The notes under the pieces were generated by a model. It did no database searches and was not told the origin of the DNA. It saw only the letters and a list, made by a program, of their open reading frames with translations. 64,000 nucleotides of DNA from Paraburkholderia rhynchosiae (GTDB lineage Bacteria; Pseudomonadota; Gammaproteobacteria; Burkholderiales; Burkholderiaceae), in assembly GCF_002879865.1 (NCBI RefSeq), contig NZ_PNXY01000020.1, positions 80,795-144,794 on the forward strand, written 5' to 3'. Below, piece by piece: positions 59,416 to 64,000 of this stretch. The stretch's first letter is position 1. Each line of letters starts with the position of its first letter. Made by a program: the position numbers and the translations under genes.

Positions 59416-60492
59416 ATGATGAAGAAATTTGCACGCCGTCTAACATCAGGATGGCCGCTGACGAAAAGTTGTAGCGATATCACGGTCGCGCTGTTTTTGT
59501 CTTTATGTGTCGTGCAGCCCGTCGTTGCGCAGACTGATGCTGTTCGAACGCTCACGATCGCAGAATATCGACCGGACCTCTCTTCAGATCAGCCTACGAT
59601 GCGCGGCATGAAGAAATTCGCAGAGCTCGTGAACGCACAAAGCGACGGTCATCTAGCTGTCAGAGTGAGCGGAAATACGATCCCCGGTTTGCCTGATGTA
59701 CAGATCAAAAGGTTGCAAGCGGGCGGTGCTGGTGTTCCGGATCTGATGCTGTTAGTCACGCCCGCGCTGCGCAATGTGGATCGCAACTTCGAACTCATGG
59801 ATCTGCCGTTTATCGTCCACAGCAATCGAGAGGCGGACGCGCTGCTCGACGGACCGTTCGGCCAGACGCTAATGTCGCGTCTCCACGGTCATGGGCTGAC
59901 CGGTTTGGCCTGGTGGGAAAACGGCTTCCGACAGATCACGACGTCGGGCCAGCCCTTTATACATGCGCTTGACTTGACAAACAGAACGGTTCGTGTGATC
60001 CCCACGGAGGCATTTGTCGATACGTTCAAAGCACTGCGTGCAAACGTCGTCGGACTGCCTTATCCAGAACTCTACGATGCGCTGAAGAGCAAGCGTGTTA
60101 ATGCTGAGGATAACTTTTATTCACAGATACTGGTCGGGCATCTGTATGACGTGCAATCGGCCGTCTCGGTCACGAATCATTCGTACAGTGCGATCGCTCT
60201 AGTTGCCAATTCAGCACTGTGGAAGAGCTTGACGGTTCGGGATCGGAACGCTTTACAACACGCTGCGGTCGAGGCAGGGCGCTATGAACGTGACCTGATT
60301 CGAGAACAGGCGATAGCCGATTGTGCCGAGCTCGTACGCCACGGAATGACGGTCTATCACGTTTCGCCCGAAGAGCTTGCAAAAATGGAAGCACTGACTG
60401 ACCCGATCAGAAAGCGGTTCTTCGTCAACTACGATCGAGGAATTCTCGACATCTACCAACGTGAGACAGCAAAACTCTCGACAGCCCGATGA
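59416..60492 (+). CDS. TRAP-type DctP solute-binding protein (orphan)
   Basis: 358 residues from ATG 59416 (a second ATG follows directly). The signal peptide ends in V-V-A-Q. The DctP fold is seen: L-M-D-L-P-F near residue 128, the arginine that salt-bridges the carboxylate ligand in F-R-Q-I-T-T-S (about 173), and N-R-T-V-R-V-I near 193. It binds an organic acid in the periplasm. No DctQ or DctM membrane subunits lie nearby; the next gene, overlapping by four bases, is an MFS carrier instead. Confidence 0.87.
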   Translation: MMKKFARRLTSGWPLTKSCSDITVALFLSLCVVQPVVAQTDAVRTLTIAEYRPDLSSDQPTMRGMKKFAELVNAQSDGHLAVRVSGNTIPGLPDVQIKRLQAGGAGVPDLMLLVTPALRNVDRNFELMDLPFIVHSNREADALLDGPFGQTLMSRLHGHGLTGLAWWENGFRQITTSGQPFIHALDLTNRTVRVIPTEAFVDTFKALRANVVGLPYPELYDALKSKRVNAEDNFYSQILVGHLYDVQSAVSVTNHSYSAIALVANSALWKSLTVRDRNALQHAAVEAGRYERDLIREQAIADCAELVRHGMTVYHVSPEELAKMEALTDPIRKRFFVNYDRGILDIYQRETAKLSTAR

Positions 60493-61943
60493 TTGAGACA
60501 AATTCAGAAGTCAATGACACGCGAGACTCCGAACAGATTTCGGAGTCGTCAAGTCCATATGTATTCAGGCACTATCGGTTGATTCCGATGATCGTTGCCG
60601 TGCCGATGTTTCTGCAAAGCCTCGACACGTCGATTCTTGGCACGGCACTGCAGTCGATCTCAGCGTCTCTACAAGTTGAGACGCTGCATCTCAACCTTGC
60701 CATCACCGCATATCTTCTGAGCCTAGCGCTGTTTCTGCCTGCGAGTGGGTGGCTCGCTGATCGATTCGGGACCCGGCGCGTATTCTGTTCGGCGATCGCA
60801 ATTTTCTCGTTGGCATCCGCGCTCTGCGGCGTCGCGACCTCGATCACTCAGATCGTTCTGTTTCGGGTTTTGCAAGGCCTTGGGGGCGCGATGATGGTGC
60901 CTGTTGGGCGCCTGATTTTGCTGCGTAGTATTCCGGCAGCGCACCTGGTGGCCGCGATGGTCTGGTTCACTGTTCCCGGGGCCATCGGGCGTGTCATCGG
61001 GCCGCTTCTTGGCGGCTTCATCGTCACAGTAGCATCGTGGCGCTGGATCTTCTTACTCAATATCCCGTTTGGTGTTCTCGGCATAGTTCTGTCGCTGATG
61101 TTCGTACCTGACTCACGCTCAGATAGCGTCGATCGATTCGATGCTGCAGGGTTCATTCTGATGGCCGTTGGACTTGTTGGACTCGTCTGTGGCCTTGAGA
61201 CGGTCGGTCGCAATTTGGTGCCGATGAGCGCTACTGTGTGCGTCACCGCCATTGGAGTCCTGGCATTTGCCGCGTACGCTGTCTACGGCGGGGCACGTGT
61301 CGATGTCATCATTCCTCTGAAGCTCTTTCGATACAAAGCATATCGCGCTGCGACGATTGGCGGTATTCCTCTTCGACTCGCGGTGGGCTCCTCTCCCATT
61401 GTCGTTCCGCTGCTGCTGCAACTCGGCTTGGGATTCACGCCGATTGAGTCTGGTCTGATGAGCGCATGGTTGGCTGTTGGGGCGTTCGGCGTACGTCCGA
61501 TCATGCAGCATGCAATTCGCGCGATCGGATTCAGGCCGATCATGATCCTTGCTACGCTATTCACGGGCGCTACCTTCGCCTCGTATGGATTGTTCACGAG
61601 CGAGACCCCACGCTATTTCATGTTCGCCGTCCTCTTCATCGCGGGCGTCGTTAATGCCTTGGGAATGATCTCGATGAATACGATTGGCTTCTCTGGCGTG
61701 CCGAAGAATCTGATGAGCAAAGCAACCGCGCTCTCAACGATGATGCAACAGACGTCGATTAGTCTTGGCGTCGCGCTTTGCGCAACGTGCTTGACGGTCA
61801 CGGCACACATTCATGGACATGGTGCGGATCATCTGACGATAAACGACTTTCCGATGACGTTTTTCATCGTCGGCGCTTTGACCTGCCTGTCAGCATTCGC
61901 ATTCTCGCGACTCGCGGCTGATGAAGGCGCGGAGTTGCGATAG
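60489..61943 (+). CDS. MFS transporter, DHA2 (EmrB/QacA) type
   Basis: 484 residues with about 14 hydrophobic helices. The N-terminal P-M-F-L-Q-S-L-D-T-S-I-L-G-T-A-L motif and W-L-A-D-R-F-G-T-R-R loop are typical of drug:proton antiporters of the DHA2 group. The ATG overlaps the DctP stop (ATGA), so the two are co-translated. It could export a toxic intermediate or take part in uptake. A DctP binding protein coupled to an MFS is an odd pairing. Confidence 0.88.
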   Translation: MIETNSEVNDTRDSEQISESSSPYVFRHYRLIPMIVAVPMFLQSLDTSILGTALQSISASLQVETLHLNLAITAYLLSLALFLPASGWLADRFGTRRVFCSAIAIFSLASALCGVATSITQIVLFRVLQGLGGAMMVPVGRLILLRSIPAAHLVAAMVWFTVPGAIGRVIGPLLGGFIVTVASWRWIFLLNIPFGVLGIVLSLMFVPDSRSDSVDRFDAAGFILMAVGLVGLVCGLETVGRNLVPMSATVCVTAIGVLAFAAYAVYGGARVDVIIPLKLFRYKAYRAATIGGIPLRLAVGSSPIVVPLLLQLGLGFTPIESGLMSAWLAVGAFGVRPIMQHAIRAIGFRPIMILATLFTGATFASYGLFTSETPRYFMFAVLFIAGVVNALGMISMNTIGFSGVPKNLMSKATALSTMMQQTSISLGVALCATCLTVTAHIHGHGADHLTINDFPMTFFIVGALTCLSAFAFSRLAADEGAELR

Positions 61944-62518
61944 AAAAAAATACGCGCGACGACTTGTCTGCGACCTCGAAGACAAGTTGCGCTAGCAGGA
62001 TAGACACAGGGAGATCATAAATTGAATGCCCGAAAAAATGACAATCAGGTATCGCGGGAGCGCACTTCGACGACTATCCCGTATCTCAATTCGTACGACG
62101 ACGATCAAAGGTTAACATCGGCCGTTTCTTTGTCGAAGCATTCAAGGGGAGTGTCGAAAAACGATTGCCCAGTTAAAAATGACTACGGTCGTGATATGGC
62201 GGCTTACTTCGGCAGTCATCAAGCTTGTTTTATACATAGAAAATTCGAGAGCATAGATTGATTTTCTATTGGCGGAGGTGAAAAATAAGTAGAGCCGGTG
62301 CGTCGAAGCAACCTGCTGTCACAGAAAGCACGTCTGTCAATCGTCTACGTGACGAAGCGACGTCACGCAAAACGAGTGCGATCAGTAACTCAGCAAACCG
62401 GGCTCGGATGATGCCGACCTGGGAATATGACTGGAGGATTTACATTCACCGTTCATAGACGTCGTGTGATGTACTGACCGACAGTCTGTCTACCGATGTA
62501 AACGCGAAGTTGTGACGC
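61944..62518. other. AT-richer gap before the second GntR gene
   Basis: Contains a hairpin at 61962-61987. A 79-codon frame from TTG 62022 to 62261 has an unlikely composition and poor start, so I do not call it a gene. Nothing else recognised. Confidence 0.5.
61962..61987. terminator. Hairpin after DHA2 gene
   Basis: ACTTGTCT and AGACAAGT pair over a 10-base loop 19 bases after the stop; no T run follows. Confidence 0.35.
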
Positions 62519-63184
62519 TTAAAGTCCGCGCGCGGCAAGCACGGCCAGTATCGACTGGTTTATTTTTTTTCGCTCAAGTTCGTAGACCTGCATGACTTTG
62601 TCGCGCTCGCGGGTGCGAATTGCAGTCATGAGCCGGTGCTCGAGATGCGCCTTCAGACGTTCGCCCGGCCGATGCGCCTCGGTGGCTAGTGCCCGGTATC
62701 GCTCTGTCAATCGAATCAACCGCAGGGCTTCGCGGCGTATGATTTTATGGGGTGAAAGATCAAAGAGCAGCCCATAGAATGCGTAGTATTCATCAAGCCA
62801 TTCGGCGCGCTGATGGCTTTCGAGGTACTCGTCGAGCTTGGCAAGCATCGCATTGAGCGCGGCCGTTTGACTGCGACCAGGCCACTCTATTGATTGAAAC
62901 AAATCGCGCTCTACCAAATAGCGATAGCGGTAGAGCTGCGCCGCCTCATCCGACGATAGGGGCCCAACAAAAAATCCCCGGTTCGGATCATGCACGATCA
63001 CGCCCCACGCTGCGAGCAGATTCAATGCCTCGCGTACAGGCACGCGACTGACGCCAAAGCCGTCCGCCAGTTCCGATTGGCGCAGCTGTTGCCCTGGCGA
63101 CAGGACACCTCTGTTGATCAGCTTGCGCACCTCATCAGCAATCTGCGCCGGAAGATCGATATCATCGAGTTCGATTTTGCTCAC
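62519..63184 (-). CDS. GntR-family regulator, FCD subgroup (paralog of 32148)
   Basis: 221 residues. The winged helix carries L-R-Q-S-E-L-A-D-G-F-G-V-S-R-V-P-V-R-E-A-L (about residues 37-57, read as two adjoining motifs), and an FCD domain follows. It aligns with the 32148 protein end to end: same R-K-L-I-N-R-G, H-D-P-N-R-G-F-F-V, and D-L-S-P-x-K-x-I-x-R-E. The two probably arose by duplication and mark the ends of the island. Likely represses part of it in response to a pathway acid. Confidence 0.9.
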   Translation of the reverse strand: MSKIELDDIDLPAQIADEVRKLINRGVLSPGQQLRQSELADGFGVSRVPVREALNLLAAWGVIVHDPNRGFFVGPLSSDEAAQLYRYRYLVERDLFQSIEWPGRSQTAALNAMLAKLDEYLESHQRAEWLDEYYAFYGLLFDLSPHKIIRREALRLIRLTERYRALATEAHRPGERLKAHLEHRLMTAIRTRERDKVMQVYELERKKINQSILAVLAARGL

Positions 63185-63883
63185 TTGTGCCGTCGTATAG
63201 CTCGCCGTGCCCGACCTGGTTTGTCGGTTCTCTCAGTTCAAATTCCCTCCATATTGTATGCGATCTGGGGCCCACCCCTGAAAACGGCGCACGGGTCGAA
63301 ATGGAGCCTCGCCATCTTATAAGGGCAACTCTGCTACGTTCCGGTTTGGAGGCTATCAGCGTTTTTGGTCCATCCAGGCTAACGATGTTTATCAATGTCC
63401 CTAACCTCGTGTGCGAAATCGACCTCCTCGCGCCGTCAATTACCGGCGACCGATACACCGTGGGCCAAGCAACCTACAAGTGAGACCGGCCCTTTGCTTA
63501 GCTGTGGCATTATCATTTTCTCGCTTGCGTGTAGCGCAACATTTCAACGCGCAGCCGAATCGAGCTTGAAGAAAGAAAACCGATAAGCCGTCCAATGCGA
63601 CGGTGTTCCGGGACAAACCCTGCTTTGTTGCCGCAAGAGACGAGCTAGATTCCGGAAAGAGTTTGTCTCCAAAGCAAACTTGCCTGAACCTGCGGCCGGA
63701 TTGGGATCCTCACACCCGCATAGCCAGGCAGGATCTCCGCGGCGCCGCAAGGCAATCTGGGCATTCACGCGCGACTCGGCCACGGGCCTTCCTTCTTCGT
63801 CGCTAGTCGCCGACACCCAGTGGCATCCCTCGCTACTGGCCCGTATCAAGGTCTTACTGGTCAACTTGGACTTAGAGAATGTT
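63185..63883. other. Gap before terminal IS element
   Basis: About 700 bases. No gene recognised. GAGAATGTTTC at about 63875-63885 looks like the terminal inverted repeat of the IS5-family element, preceded by CTTA. Confidence 0.5.
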
Positions 63884-64000
63884 TCAAAAAGAGTCGTCCG
63901 AGCGCTGAAGCGTTCGCCAGCAGATCAGGCAACATGCGAGTTTAAGGAGCCCTTCATGGATGTCGGCACGACGCTCATATCGAGTGCGAAGGCGGCGAAA
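63884..64000 (-). CDS. IS5-family transposase, C-terminal end (continues beyond window)
   Basis: Read on the minus strand, the last 39 codons of an open frame entering from the right edge give R-Y-E-R-R-A-D-I-H-E and L-A-C-C-L-I-C-W-R, then a stop at 63884. The Y-x-x-R-x-D-I-H-x-x-x-L ending with a C-x-I-C-W-R helix is the usual C-terminus of IS5/IS427-group transposases, carrying the last part of the DDE domain. An AT-rich terminal repeat follows. The element sits just outside the second GntR gene and may mark the island boundary. Confidence 0.85.
   Translation of the reverse strand, partial: FRRLRTRYERRADIHEGLLKLACCLICWRTLQRSDDSF

Noticed and set aside
62022..62261. 79-codon frame starting with TTG
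   Set aside because: No family resemblance, no ribosome site of note and composition unlike neighbouring genes.
1..64000. CRISPR arrays, tRNA or rRNA genes, riboswitches
   Set aside because: Read through for repeat-spacer patterns, cloverleaf-like sequences and known leader motifs; none found.

Overview
The window is GC-rich DNA from a Gram-negative beta-proteobacterium. The most likely source is Burkholderiaceae (Paraburkholderia, Caballeronia or Burkholderia): there are several Burkholderia-type trimeric porins, Bug-family binding proteins, MocR, GntR and AraC regulators, and CoxMSLDE-like molybdenum hydroxylase genes. No rRNA, tRNA, CRISPR array or replication origin was seen. The left edge cuts a DUF4396 membrane protein and the right edge cuts an IS5-family transposase.

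Layout. (1) 0.9-6.4 kb: a terminal oxidase operon with a CuA/cytochrome-c subunit II, a subunit I-III fusion, a small membrane protein and a triheme lipoprotein cytochrome c. (2) 6.4-10.7 kb: a sparse zone with a DUF421 protein, a frameshifted ParE toxin, a GABA-type aminotransferase and a decayed aldehyde dehydrogenase behind it. (3) 10.7-21.4 kb: ATP-dependent hydantoinase/oxoprolinase subunits (HyuB, HyuA), an NCS1 permease, a porin, a soluble PAS-PAS chemoreceptor, and MocR and AraC regulators; this looks like uptake and opening of a cyclic amide or related N-heterocycle. (4) 21.8-28.5 kb: a molybdenum hydroxylase (FAD, 2Fe-2S and Mo subunits) with CoxD and CoxE maturation factors, preceded by an xdhC gene that lost its middle.

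(5) 28.9-62.5 kb: a large aromatic-degradation island. MobR/MobA (3-hydroxybenzoate to protocatechuate) lies at its left edge. A GntR regulator and a porin come next. A minus-strand operon encodes a phthalate-dioxygenase-type reductase, LigJ, a LigB-type extradiol dioxygenase and three tandem RraA/LigK-like proteins, followed by a flavin reductase. A divergent plus-strand operon, from a well-formed promoter at about 40.03 kb, encodes an Asp-box propeller, a group D flavin monooxygenase, a 101-residue protein, a Rieske oxygenase, an amidohydrolase, an MDR dehydrogenase and a second amidohydrolase, and ends at a clear terminator. A further operon encodes a VanA-type Rieske oxygenase, an FAD dehydrogenase, an MFS transporter, a muconate-cycloisomerase-like enolase and a twice-repeated pair of small membrane proteins, then an orphan Bug protein. 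The right part holds another porin, a membrane-anchored SnoaL-like protein, a third DoxX-like protein, a broken porin, an orphan TRAP binding protein, a DHA2-type MFS and a second GntR regulator paralogous to the first.

Reading together: porins and MFS carriers probably import an aromatic or heteroaromatic compound. The Rieske and flavin oxygenases, fed by the shared reductase and flavin reductase, would activate it; the dehydrogenases, amidohydrolases and the enolase-superfamily enzyme would trim it. LigB-type cleavage, LigJ and LigK would finish it to pyruvate and oxaloacetate. The substrate is not determined by the sequence. The least explained parts are the duplicated membrane-protein pair, the cytoplasmic propeller, the 101-residue protein and the RraA triplet.
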